Positions 1 to 9,990 of a stretch of 34,340 bases of DNA are shown one piece after another (the first letter of the stretch is position 1; each line of letters opens with the position of its first letter). A model generated the notes under the pieces. The model saw nothing but the letters and a program-made list of their open reading frames with translations. It did not search any database and had not been told where the DNA came from. The position numbers and the translations under genes are program-made. The DNA is taken from NCBI RefSeq assembly GCF_025965215.1, contig NZ_JAOPXI010000050.1:1-34340 (forward strand). The letters are read 5' to 3'. The DNA is from Marmoricola sp. (GTDB lineage Bacteria > Actinomycetota > Actinomycetes > Propionibacteriales > Nocardioidaceae).

Positions 1-2295
<2,295 letters not shown>

Positions 2296-2685
2296 CAGCC
2301 GTTTCTCCTTGTGATTCGCAGGTCGTGGCGCCCATCTTGCCCACCGCCAGTCATGGGGGGAAGCAGGGCTGCCCTTATTCGTCAATATATCTTGATGTCA
2401 AGATACACGATATCAAAACGTTCAGCGTCCGGGTTCGAGCAGAGCAACACCAGATACGAAGTGCCGGTTCGACTCGAGACGGTCGACGTGCTGGTGGCGA
2501 TAGCCATTCGGTTGGATCGATGTTCTCACCTACCCGATCTGCCCCGCGCTCTCACGTGCTCCCGACCCATACGTGCGCCCAAACTCTTCCGCGTTTGTCC
2601 CAAGCGCGCTCAAAGTGCGTCAACCGTGCTGGAATGGACGTTGGTCATCCGTCGGGACGAACCGGATTTTGCGGGAGGACGCCGA
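2296..2685. other. Intergenic region between divergent acnA and histidine kinase genes
   Basis: This 390-bp gap separates two divergent starts. The acnA-proximal third holds the ribosome site of acnA and the operator palindrome at 2388-2405. It is more A+T-rich around 2385-2420 than anything else nearby. The remaining part (about 2420-2670) shows no convincing coding frame, no strong hairpin and no recognisable -35/-10 pair that I can defend. It must contain the promoter of the kinase gene. The ribosome site of the kinase, GGGAGG at 2673-2678, closes the region. Confidence 0.7.
2388..2405. promoter_or_regulatory. Perfect 18-bp palindromic operator upstream of acnA
   Basis: The sequence TATCTTGA-TG-TCAAGATA has perfect 8-bp arms around a 2-bp centre. 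Read on the minus strand it contains TTGACA, a possible -35 box for acnA (a poor TAAGGG -10 follows 18 nt later), so a bound protein would block that promoter. A partial second copy of the half-site, GATATCAA, follows at 2409-2416. The symmetry and size fit a MarR-family dimer. In Streptomyces the MarR-family protein TamR is known to control an aconitase gene, which makes a TamR-like regulator a reasonable candidate. The regulator gene is not in this window. Confidence 0.65.
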
Positions 2686-4158
2686 ATGTCTGTGAGCGGG
2701 GATCAGACCGTTCTTGATGCTCGTCAGCTGTGCATCGCGGTCCAGGTCATGCAGGATCCGATCGCGGTCTACGACACCTCACTTCGAATTGTCGGCGCCA
2801 ATCCGCGCCTCCTCGAACTCCTCGGGTACTCCGAAGACGAGTTGCTGGGGCGATCGATTCTGACACTCCTGCCCGAGGACGTACGCGAGCAGGTCGCACA
2901 GAGGATGGCGGCGTACATCCAGAACCCGGTTGCGCGGCACATGGGTGACGGGCTGGAGGGCCCGATCCAACACCGGAACGGCTCCACCCTGGAGGCGCAG
3001 ATGGCCAATGTGCCGGTTCAGACAACCGAGTGCGTGCTCCTGGTCGCGACATTCCGCAAGATCGCAGACCTCGAGCTCGACGACATCCGGTTCCGCGGTG
3101 TGCTGGAGGCAGCGCCTGACCCCATCCTGGTCCTCAATCCCGAGGCGAAGGTCGTCTTGTCGAACGCTCGGGCCTCGCACCTGTTCGAGTACGAGCGACT
3201 GGGTCTTTTCGACCAACACGTGCGAGTCCTCTTCTCCGAGCAGCACGTCGCAGAACTCCTCGAGCAGCTCAGCATCTGCGCCGACTCCTACCGGTCCGGA
3301 ACCTGGGTCGTCGATTCAGCCAGCACACTGCGCCTCGACGCAGTCAACCCCGGTGGCTCGCCTACGCCGGTGGAGATCTCCATCGCTCCGTTGCCGACCA
3401 GCCATGGGCTCATGTCCAGCCTGACGGTTCGCGACATCAGCGAGCGTCTCCGGCTTCAAGCTGCGGCCGACCAGATGAAGGACGAGTTCCTCGCCACCAT
3501 CTCCCACGAACTTCGTACCCCGCTGACGTCGGTCATCGGATATGCCGAGCTCCTCGAAGACCTCGACTTCGATCAGCTCAGTCCCGAGTTCCGCAACTTC
3601 CTCGAGGTCATTGTCCGGAGCGCTCGGCGTGAAGTGCGGCTCGTCGACGACCTGCTCACCCTGGTCCGGTTCGGTCAGGGCGACTTGAACATTCGATCAA
3701 CTGACCTGGACCTCTGTACCTTGGTATCAGAGTCGGTAGAGGTGGCACAGCCTGTCGCCAAGCTGGCGAAGATCAATCTGTCCGTAGACGCCGGTGATGC
3801 AGCCTTACATGTTCGCGGTGATCCGGACCGACTTGGTGAAGCACTCGACAACCTGATTACGAACGCCATCAAGTTCTCGCCGCCGCTCGCAGATGTCAGC
3901 GTCCGCATCGAGGGTGAGGCCGATGAGGCCGTGGTCACGATCGCCGACAACGGTCCCGGTATCCCTGAAGGCGAGATCGCCCACATCTTCGAGCGGCTCT
4001 ACCGTGGCGCCGACGCGGTCCGTGCTCACTGTCAAGGGGCCGGTCTTGGCCTCTCGATCGTCAAGGCGATCGTCGATGCGCATCGCGGGCAGCTCAGCGT
4101 AACCTCAACGGTCGGCGTCGGGAGCACCTTCGAACTGCGGCTTCCAGCGAATCCATGA
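2686..4158 (+). CDS. Soluble PAS-PAS sensor histidine kinase (orphan)
   Basis: The 490-residue protein should autophosphorylate on a histidine in response to a cytoplasmic or redox/ligand cue. Two PAS-like domains (about residues 15-125 and 135-255) precede a HisKA domain with the H-box SHELRTP, phosphoacceptor His274. A HATPase domain follows with an N-box (DNLITNAIKF), a G1 box (DNGPGIP) and a G2 box (GAGLGLSIV). No transmembrane segment or signal peptide is visible, so the sensor is cytoplasmic. The frame stays open far upstream, but the ATG at 2686 is chosen because GGGAGG lies seven bases before it and the PAS domain starts soon after. No response regulator gene is adjacent, so the partner must be elsewhere. 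Its codons look slightly less G+C-extreme than those of the neighbours. Confidence 0.92.
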   Translation: MSVSGDQTVLDARQLCIAVQVMQDPIAVYDTSLRIVGANPRLLELLGYSEDELLGRSILTLLPEDVREQVAQRMAAYIQNPVARHMGDGLEGPIQHRNGSTLEAQMANVPVQTTECVLLVATFRKIADLELDDIRFRGVLEAAPDPILVLNPEAKVVLSNARASHLFEYERLGLFDQHVRVLFSEQHVAELLEQLSICADSYRSGTWVVDSASTLRLDAVNPGGSPTPVEISIAPLPTSHGLMSSLTVRDISERLRLQAAADQMKDEFLATISHELRTPLTSVIGYAELLEDLDFDQLSPEFRNFLEVIVRSARREVRLVDDLLTLVRFGQGDLNIRSTDLDLCTLVSESVEVAQPVAKLAKINLSVDAGDAALHVRGDPDRLGEALDNLITNAIKFSPPLADVSVRIEGEADEAVVTIADNGPGIPEGEIAHIFERLYRGADAVRAHCQGAGLGLSIVKAIVDAHRGQLSVTSTVGVGSTFELRLPANP

Positions 4159-4218
4159 CTCCATGGGGACCCAGCAGTGCGTCGTCGATTCCTCCCACAC
4201 ACACCCCGTCCGGGCAGG

Positions 4219-5370
4219 TCAGAGCCGGCCCTCCAACAGGGCGACGCACTCCACATGACCAGTCATCGGGAACAGGTCGAAAGCCCGCACCTCGGTGACC
4301 CGGTACCGCCGCTCTGCGAAGTACGCCAGGTCCCGGGCCAGCGAAGCCGGGTCGCAGGCGACGTAGGCGACCCTGCGCGGGGCCAGGTCCGCGATGGCGT
4401 CGACCACCTGCTTGCGGGCACCCTCGCGCGGAGGGTCGAGGACGACGAGGTCGGCGAAGGTGTCCAACTCGGTCAGGACGCGGTCGACGCGACCGGCTCG
4501 GACCTTGGCCTGGCGCAGGTCGGCCAGGTTCGACTTCGCGAAGGCACTGGCTCTGGGGTCGCCCTCGATGCTGAGCACGCTCCCCTCGGGCCCGACGGCT
4601 TCGGCCAGGAACGCGGCGAACAGCCCGACGCCGCCGTACAGGTCGAAGACCTTCTCCCCCGGTTGTGGCGCGAGCAGCTCCAGGACAGTGGCCACCAACA
4701 CCTCCGGCGCCCCGGTGTGCACCTGCCAGAACCCGTCGGCGGCGACCTCGAAGCGCCGATCACGCACCGTCTCCGTCGCGGTCTCCCGGGCGGGCGGATC
4801 GCCCGCGATCGCAATGCGGGCACCCGGTGCCGCGATCAGGCAGTCCTCGACCTCCACGACCTCGTGGGAGTGGTTCTTGCGAAGCCCATAGCCACCATCG
4901 GGCAGGGCGACGTACTGCATCCGGGTTCGCCAGCGCAGGCCGTCGGTTGCCCCGGGCACCTCCCGGACGGTGACAGCGAGGTCGAGACCGGCCAGGCGCT
5001 TGAGCTGCTCGGCCACCACGACGGCCTTGAGCTCGCGCTGCGCCGGCAGCGACACGTGCTGGAAGTCGCACCCGCCACAACCGCCCGGGCCGGCCACGAC
5101 GCACGGTGCCTGGACCCGGTCCGCCGAGGCTTCAATGATCTCGACGGCGTCGCCGCGGAAGAACCGCTTGGCCACATCGGTGATCTCCAGGATCGCCAGC
5201 TCGCCGGGCAGGGCGTGCCGGACGAAGATCACGACCGAGGTCTGGTCGGCTCCCTCGCCGACGGGAACGCGGGCGACCATGTGGCCACCGTGCGCGACCG
5301 GTCCGATGCGGGCCTCGACGCGGTCGCCGACGCGGAACGCGGCGCTGCGATCAGCGGTCACGGCCACCAC
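4219..5370 (-). CDS. TrmA/RumA-family 5-methyluridine RNA methyltransferase with TRAM domain
   Basis: This 383-residue class I SAM-dependent enzyme should methylate C5 of a uridine in rRNA or tRNA. The N-terminal ~80 residues form a TRAM-like RNA-binding domain. Cluster cysteines C90, C98 and C101, with C177 in a VEDC context, suggest a [4Fe-4S] site. The SAM-binding motif is DLYGGVGLF (243-251). LDPPREG (311-317) is followed by the nucleophile C339 in YVACDP, and by E374 in GHVEC as the likely general base. The start is GTG at 5370, overlapping the 3' end of the upstream K+ transporter gene by 20 bp, so the two are probably cotranscribed; a GTG at 5361 is an alternative. The order matches Rv2690c-Rv2689c of M. 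tuberculosis. The exact RNA target cannot be told from sequence. Confidence 0.92.
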   Translation of the reverse strand: MVAVTADRSAAFRVGDRVEARIGPVAHGGHMVARVPVGEGADQTSVVIFVRHALPGELAILEITDVAKRFFRGDAVEIIEASADRVQAPCVVAGPGGCGGCDFQHVSLPAQRELKAVVVAEQLKRLAGLDLAVTVREVPGATDGLRWRTRMQYVALPDGGYGLRKNHSHEVVEVEDCLIAAPGARIAIAGDPPARETATETVRDRRFEVAADGFWQVHTGAPEVLVATVLELLAPQPGEKVFDLYGGVGLFAAFLAEAVGPEGSVLSIEGDPRASAFAKSNLADLRQAKVRAGRVDRVLTELDTFADLVVLDPPREGARKQVVDAIADLAPRRVAYVACDPASLARDLAYFAERRYRVTEVRAFDLFPMTGHVECVALLEGRL

Positions 5371-7372
5371 GCCGTACGTCGCCGGGACGCGACCGCAGCA
5401 GCTCCCAGTCCTCGCGTTCCTTGCCGACCTCGGACCCGCGCAGCTGGTACGGAACCGAGGTGACCATCACGCCCGGGGTGAACAACAGCCGGCCCTTGAG
5501 TCGCAGGGCGGTCTGGTTGTGGAGCAGCTGCTCCCACCACCGGCCGACCACGTACTCGGGGATGTAGACGGCGACGACGCCACGCGGGTTCGCCTGGCGG
5601 ATCTCGATCGCGTACTGCACGATCGGCCGGATGATCTCGCGGTACGGCGAGTAGAGGACCTTGAGCGGCACGTCGATGCGCCGCTGGTCCCACTCCTCCA
5701 TCAGCTTGTCGGTCGTCTCCTGCTCGAAGCCGACGTACACGGCCTCGAGCAGGTTCGGTCGGGTCGCCTTGGCGAACGCGATCGCACGCATCGTCGGCTT
5801 GTGCAGCTTGGAGACGAGGACGACGGCGTGCACGCGCGTCGGCATGATCGGGTCCTCGTCGCCCACGACCAGCTCTTCCTCGACGCGGTCGTAGTGACCG
5901 CGGATGCCCTTCATGATGGCGAAGAAGATCACCATCGCCAGGATCGCGATCCAGGCGCCGGCGAGGAACTTGGTGAGGAGCACGATGATGAACACGACCG
6001 CGGTCATCGCCAGGCCGAAGGTGTTGATCGCCCGCGAGCGGTACATCCGGCGCCGCTCACCGGGGTTCCGCTCGGTCTTGAGCAACCGGGTCCAGTGCCG
6101 GATCATGCCGAGCTGGCTCAGGTTGAAGGACACGAAGACACCGACGATGTAGAGCTGGATCAACCTCGTCGGCTGCGCCCGGAAGGCGATGATCAGGATC
6201 ATGGCCAGGGCAGCGAGGAAGAGGATCCCGTTGCTGTAGGCCAGCCGGTCGCCGCGCGAACCGAGCTGGCGCGGGGCGAACCCGTCGCGGGCCAGGATCG
6301 ATCCGAGAACCGGGAACCCGTTGAACGCCGTATTCGCGGCCAGCACCAGGATGATGCCGGTGGTCGCCACGATGAAGTAGAAGCCCGGCGTGAAGTTGCT
6401 GAAGACGGCGCGCGATATCTGGGCGATCACCGTGGGCTGGTCGTACCCCTTCGGCAGCGGGGCGCCGTTCGCCTCGCGCAGGCGGGACAGGTTGTTCGGG
6501 TCCACGTACTTCAGGCCCATCTCGCGGGCCAGGATGATGATACTCAGCAGCATCGTGACGGCGATCCCGCCGAGCAGCAGCAGGGTGGTTGCGGCGTTCT
6601 TGCTCTTCGGCTTGCGGAACGCCGGCACGCCGTTGGAGATCGCCTCGACACCGGTCAGCGCCGCGCACCCGGAGGAGAACGCACGCGCCAGCAGGAAGAT
6701 CAGCGCGATCTGGCCGATGTGCCCGCCATACCCGGGCGCGGGCTGGAGGTGCAGATGCGCGCTCTCGACCTTGGGCAGGGTGCCTGTCATCCCCCGGTAG
6801 GCGCCGTAGATGCCCATCCCGATGACCCCGCACATGAACCCGTACGTCGGGAAGGCGAAGGCCGACCCCGACTCGCGGACCCCCCGCAGGTTGATCGCCG
6901 CCAACAGGGCCACCAGCCCGACGGCCCACTCAGTCTCGTGGCCCTGCACGAAGCCGAGGGCCGAGCTGGCGTTCTGGACCCCGGAGGAGACCGACACTGC
7001 GACGGTCAGGACGTAGTCGACCAGCAGGGCCGCCGCGACGGTGACTCCGGCGGTCTGGCCCAGGTTGACGGTGGCCACCTCGTAGTCGCCGCCGCCACTG
7101 GGGTAGGCGTGCACGTTCTGCCGGTAGGACGCGACCACCGTGAGCATCACCAGCGCGACGACCAGGCCGATCTTCCAGCTGAAGGCGTACGCCGAGGCAC
7201 CGGCGACCGACAGCATGATGAAGACCTCGTCGGGTGCGTAGGCCACCGAGGAGAGCGCGTCACTGGCGAAGACGGGCAGGGCGATGCGCTTCGGGAGCAA
7301 CGTCTCTCCGAGCTGAGAGCTCCGGAGCTTGCGCCCGAGGATGATGCGCTTCGAAATGCCACCGACTCCCAT
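5351..7372 (-). CDS. KimA-type APC-superfamily potassium transporter
   Basis: The 673-residue protein has about twelve hydrophobic membrane segments (residues ~30-480) and a hydrophilic C-terminal region (~490-673) resembling a universal-stress-type domain, the layout of Bacillus KimA (YdaO). From memory, KimA uses Asp36, Tyr43, Tyr118, Thr121 and Ser125. Here D38, Y45, Y120, T123 and S127 occur at the same spacing, which favours K+ uptake (proton-coupled in KimA) over amino-acid transport. Two TrkA/RCK genes diverge from it, supporting a K+ role. Homologues in databases are often labelled only 'APC family permease'. The ATG start at 7372 lies six bases after a TAGCCT -10 box, so the mRNA is probably leaderless. 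Confidence 0.85.
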   Translation of the reverse strand: MGVGGISKRIILGRKLRSSQLGETLLPKRIALPVFASDALSSVAYAPDEVFIMLSVAGASAYAFSWKIGLVVALVMLTVVASYRQNVHAYPSGGGDYEVATVNLGQTAGVTVAAALLVDYVLTVAVSVSSGVQNASSALGFVQGHETEWAVGLVALLAAINLRGVRESGSAFAFPTYGFMCGVIGMGIYGAYRGMTGTLPKVESAHLHLQPAPGYGGHIGQIALIFLLARAFSSGCAALTGVEAISNGVPAFRKPKSKNAATTLLLLGGIAVTMLLSIIILAREMGLKYVDPNNLSRLREANGAPLPKGYDQPTVIAQISRAVFSNFTPGFYFIVATTGIILVLAANTAFNGFPVLGSILARDGFAPRQLGSRGDRLAYSNGILFLAALAMILIIAFRAQPTRLIQLYIVGVFVSFNLSQLGMIRHWTRLLKTERNPGERRRMYRSRAINTFGLAMTAVVFIIVLLTKFLAGAWIAILAMVIFFAIMKGIRGHYDRVEEELVVGDEDPIMPTRVHAVVLVSKLHKPTMRAIAFAKATRPNLLEAVYVGFEQETTDKLMEEWDQRRIDVPLKVLYSPYREIIRPIVQYAIEIRQANPRGVVAVYIPEYVVGRWWEQLLHNQTALRLKGRLLFTPGVMVTSVPYQLRGSEVGKEREDWELLRSRPGDVRRGGRDR

Positions 7373-7377
7373 GAGCA

Positions 7378-7453
7378 GAGGCTACCGAGCGCCCGAGCTT
7401 GCTCGAGGCCGAGTGGCCGAGAGCTCATTGACGAGCGAAGCGAGGATCACGAG
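7378..7453. repeat. Two-block promoter-region repeat, copy 1
   Basis: Block 1 (7378-7407) matches 11066-11095 upstream of dut at 28 of 30 bases. Block 2 (7421-7453) matches 11151-11183 at 29 of 33 bases. The spacer is 13 bp here and 55 bp in the second copy. Block 1 carries the -10 box of the KimA-type gene (7379-7384, minus strand). Both copies sit between divergent genes with the same relative orientation. Confidence 0.8.
7379..7384 (-). promoter_or_regulatory. -10 box of the KimA-type gene (leaderless)
   Basis: Minus-strand TAGCCT fits the actinobacterial TANNNT -10 and ends six bases before the ATG at 7372. The transcript would start at or beside the start codon. No Shine-Dalgarno sequence is present. 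Confidence 0.6.
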
Positions 7454-7489
7454 GAGCAAGGCTAGGGCATCAGGTGAGTCGCGGTGCAG

Positions 7490-7495
7490 TAGCGT
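7490..7495 (+). promoter_or_regulatory. -10 box of ceoB-like gene (leaderless)
   Basis: TAGCGT ends seven bases before the GTG at 7503 and no ribosome site precedes that codon, as expected of a leaderless transcript. This supports the GTG at 7503 over longer in-frame starts. Confidence 0.6.
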
Positions 7496-7502
7496 TCGCT
7501 CC

Positions 7503-8165
7503 GTGCACGTCGTGATCATGGGATGCGGCCGCGTCGGCTCCACGCTGGCGCGGTCCCTCGAGGACCGGACCCACACCGTCAGCGTCATCGACAGCAACCC
7601 GGATGCGTTCCGGCGGCTGGGGCCGTCCTTCAACGGACTCAAGGTGACCGGCTACGGCTTCGACCAGCAGGTTCTCACCGATGCCGGCATCGAGCGCGCC
7701 GACGCGTTCGCAGCCGTCAGCAGCGGCGACAACTCCAACATCATCGCGGCCAGGGTCGCGCGGGAGACCTTCGGGATCCAGCAGGTCGTCGCACGGATCT
7801 ACGACCCCGGCCGGGCCGAGGTCTACCAGCGCCTGGGCATCACCACGGTCGCGACGGTCAAGTGGACCGCCGACCAGGTCCTGCGCCGGCTGCTCCCTGC
7901 CGGTGCCGAACCCGACTTCCGGGACCCCTCGGGCACCGTCCGGCTCGACCAGGTACCGGCCACCGAGGCCTGGGTCGGCCAGCGCACCGTCCTGTTCCAG
8001 GAGCAGTCGCGCTGCCGGATCGCATGGATCGACCGCCTGGGCGAGGGCATGCTGCCTACCCGCGAGACGGTGATCCAGGAAGGCGACCTGCTGCACGTCG
8101 TCCTGCGCGAGGAGAACGCGACGCACGCGTATACGACCATCGAGCAGGGCCCAGAACCAGAGTGA
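7503..8165 (+). CDS. trkA: TrkA/RCK-family potassium regulatory protein, first of pair (CeoB type)
   Basis: The 220-residue cytoplasmic protein has an N-terminal Rossmann RCK_N domain that begins at the start codon with VHVVIMGCGRVGS (GxGxxG loop) and an acidic residue in VIDSN, which together bind NAD or a nucleotide. A C-terminal RCK_C domain covers about residues 140-220. Such proteins gate Trk/Ktr-type K+ transporters. The paralogue follows 31 bp downstream, and a KimA-type transporter diverges from it, matching the Rv2690c-Rv2691-Rv2692 arrangement. The longer open frame upstream lies in intergenic repeat sequence, and the GTG at 7503 is favoured by the promoter spacing and the domain boundary. 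Confidence 0.92.
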   Translation: MHVVIMGCGRVGSTLARSLEDRTHTVSVIDSNPDAFRRLGPSFNGLKVTGYGFDQQVLTDAGIERADAFAAVSSGDNSNIIAARVARETFGIQQVVARIYDPGRAEVYQRLGITTVATVKWTADQVLRRLLPAGAEPDFRDPSGTVRLDQVPATEAWVGQRTVLFQEQSRCRIAWIDRLGEGMLPTRETVIQEGDLLHVVLREENATHAYTTIEQGPEPE

Positions 8166-8196
8166 GTGCCGCCGTGACCAGAGGAGTGACCCGAGC

Positions 8197-8868
8197 ATGC
8201 GCGTAGCCATCGCCGGAGCCGGTGCGGTCGGCCGTTCCATCGCGCGCGAGCTGATCGGCAACGGTCACCAGGTCCTCCTGATCGACAAGGAGCCCGGCTC
8301 GATCAAGCCCGAGCGAGTCCCCGACGCCGAGTGGTTGCTGGCCGACTCCTGTGAGCTGTCCTCCCTGGAGGAGGCCCGGCTGGAGCACTGCGACGTCGTG
8401 ATCGCGGCGACCGGCGACGACAAGGCCAACCTGGTCACCGCCCTGCTGGCGAAGACCGAGTTCGGCGTACCGCGCACGGTCGGCCGGGTGAATCACCCCG
8501 ACAACGAGTGGCTCTTCACCGAGGCCTGGGGCGTGGACGTGAACGTGTCCACGCCGCGGATCATGTCGGCGCTCGTCGAGGAGGCCGTCACAGTCGGCGA
8601 CCTGGTCCGGCTCTTCACCTTCCGCCAGGGCCAGGCCAACCTGGTCGAGATGACCCTGCCGGCCGGATCGCCGTACGTCGGCAAGCCGTCGGGCCTGATC
8701 CCGTTCCCGGAGAACTGCTCGCTGGTCACGATCCTGCGCGACGGGCAGGTCTACACGCCGACCCCCGAGCAGCCGGTCGAAGCCGGTGACGAGCTCCTGT
8801 TCGTGTGCGGCGCCGACGTCGAGGAAGACCTCGAGCGGATGCTCAACCCGGGAACGCACCACGCCTAG
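8197..8868 (+). CDS. trkA: TrkA/RCK-family potassium regulatory protein, second of pair (CeoC type)
   Basis: The 223-residue paralogue starts MRVAIAGAGAVGRSIA, with the GxGxxG nucleotide loop, and LLIDKEP as the acidic ribose-binding position. The RCK_C domain occupies roughly residues 135-220. It follows its partner by 31 bp with GAGGAG in front of the ATG, so both are on one transcript. The protein probably pairs with the first RCK subunit to control K+ uptake. Its last four bases overlap the end of the convergent DUF3159 gene, so transcription from the two sides must stop inside the opposing gene. Confidence 0.93.
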   Translation: MRVAIAGAGAVGRSIARELIGNGHQVLLIDKEPGSIKPERVPDAEWLLADSCELSSLEEARLEHCDVVIAATGDDKANLVTALLAKTEFGVPRTVGRVNHPDNEWLFTEAWGVDVNVSTPRIMSALVEEAVTVGDLVRLFTFRQGQANLVEMTLPAGSPYVGKPSGLIPFPENCSLVTILRDGQVYTPTPEQPVEAGDELLFVCGADVEEDLERMLNPGTHHA

Positions 8869-9617
8869 GCAGGCCCCCCCGACTCGGCAGGTGGGTCCTG
8901 AGGCAGGTGCGCAGCAACTGTCTCGAAGGGCTCGATGCCCGGGCTCTGAGGAGTCCTGTTCCTGGTCAGCAGCCAGAGCATGCCGGCCAGCGCGGCGATC
9001 TGAAGCGGCCAGCCCATCACGATCTTGCTGATCCCGAGCGCACGGACGGCGGAGTCGGCGTTCCACCAGCCGTTGCGGCCGGCGAGGTACATCGGCGCCT
9101 GGACCAGCACCCGGATGATGCACGGGACCACCAGGAACCAGGTCAGCCGGCTGCACAGCCGCACGGTGGCCTTGTCCTGGTGCCAGGCGGTCGGGTCACC
9201 GGTGACACTGCCCACCAGGAAGCCGAGCAGCGGCCAGCGGACGGCGATCGAGGCTGACATGACGATCGAGTACCCGGTGTTGTAGAGGATCCCGGGCAGG
9301 AAGTACGCGAGCGCCTGGTCGTTGGCGTTGCCGCCGCCACGGGCCGCACGCCACGCGAACAGGGCGCCGATGCCGATGCCGAGGAGACTGTTCAGCACGA
9401 ACTGCGGCGTCGACCGCTGGACGAGCCGGGCGACCAGCAGGATGGCGGAGCAGGCGATCGAGACCAGGACGGCGACGAGCAGGATGTGGGTGGCCAGGAA
9501 GAGGACCGTGAAGGTCAGGGTCGGGATCGCTGCCTCGACCATCCCGCGCCGACCGCCGAGAGCCTTGGCCAGCTGGGCTCGGACTACTTCCTCGACCGTG
9601 CGTTCTGCGTCCTGCAC
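8865..9617 (-). CDS. DUF3159 membrane protein
   Basis: The 250-residue integral membrane protein has five to six hydrophobic segments between about residues 25 and 225 and charged ends. It corresponds to Rv2693c of M. tuberculosis by neighbourhood and character (DUF3159). The function is unknown. It is the last gene of the dut-DUF3710-OB fold-DUF3159 group. Its GTG start lies only three bases after the stop of the OB-fold gene, so translation is probably coupled. The 3' end overlaps the convergent CeoC-type gene by four bases. Confidence 0.85.
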   Translation of the reverse strand: MQDAERTVEEVVRAQLAKALGGRRGMVEAAIPTLTFTVLFLATHILLVAVLVSIACSAILLVARLVQRSTPQFVLNSLLGIGIGALFAWRAARGGGNANDQALAYFLPGILYNTGYSIVMSASIAVRWPLLGFLVGSVTGDPTAWHQDKATVRLCSRLTWFLVVPCIIRVLVQAPMYLAGRNGWWNADSAVRALGISKIVMGWPLQIAALAGMLWLLTRNRTPQSPGIEPFETVAAHLPQDPPAESGGPA

Positions 9618-9620
9618 CGC

Positions 9621-9986
9621 TCAGTACCGCAGGTCGTAGCGCGGGTTGTAGAGCACGCGAGTGCCGTTGTGGACGCCGATCCGGCCGGTCACGCGGATCG
9701 CACGGCCGGGGAAGATGCCGGCGATCCGGCGACGGCCCAGCCACAGCACCGTGATCGTCCCGGTACCGTCGTACAGCTCGGCCTCCAGGGCCGGTACGCC
9801 GCCACGCGGCCGCAGCGTGACCGTGCGCAGGGTGCCCTGCACGGTGACCGGAGTCCGGTCGGGGGCGTCGGCGATGCAGAGGCAACCCGCCTTGACGACG
9901 TCGCGCTGCAGGTCGACGGCTTCGGCATGGGCCTGGCTCGCCCACTGGCGAATCCCGGACCGCAGCCGTCCCGTGGTGTGTGGCAT
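9621..9986 (-). CDS. OB-fold nucleic-acid-binding protein
   Basis: The 121-residue protein contains one OB-fold-like domain (about residues 45-115): alternating beta strands such as PVTVQGTLRTVTL, a YDGTGTITVLWLGRR turn and a closing RVTGRIG strand, similar to tRNA-anticodon/RecG-type OB domains. It lies four bases downstream of DUF3710 and three bases upstream of DUF3159, within one operon, like Rv2694c. The binding partner is unknown. The ATG at 9986 is the first sensible start after the upstream stop. Confidence 0.85.
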   Translation of the reverse strand: MPHTTGRLRSGIRQWASQAHAEAVDLQRDVVKAGCLCIADAPDRTPVTVQGTLRTVTLRPRGGVPALEAELYDGTGTITVLWLGRRRIAGIFPGRAIRVTGRIGVHNGTRVLYNPRYDLRY

Positions 9987-9990
9987 GACC

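Noticed and set aside
4970..7465. 831-codon plus-strand open frame opposite the K+ transporter and methyltransferase
   Set aside because: The translation is a charged His/Asp/Arg-rich pattern mirroring the minus-strand membrane protein. The minus-strand frames carry clear domains and motifs.
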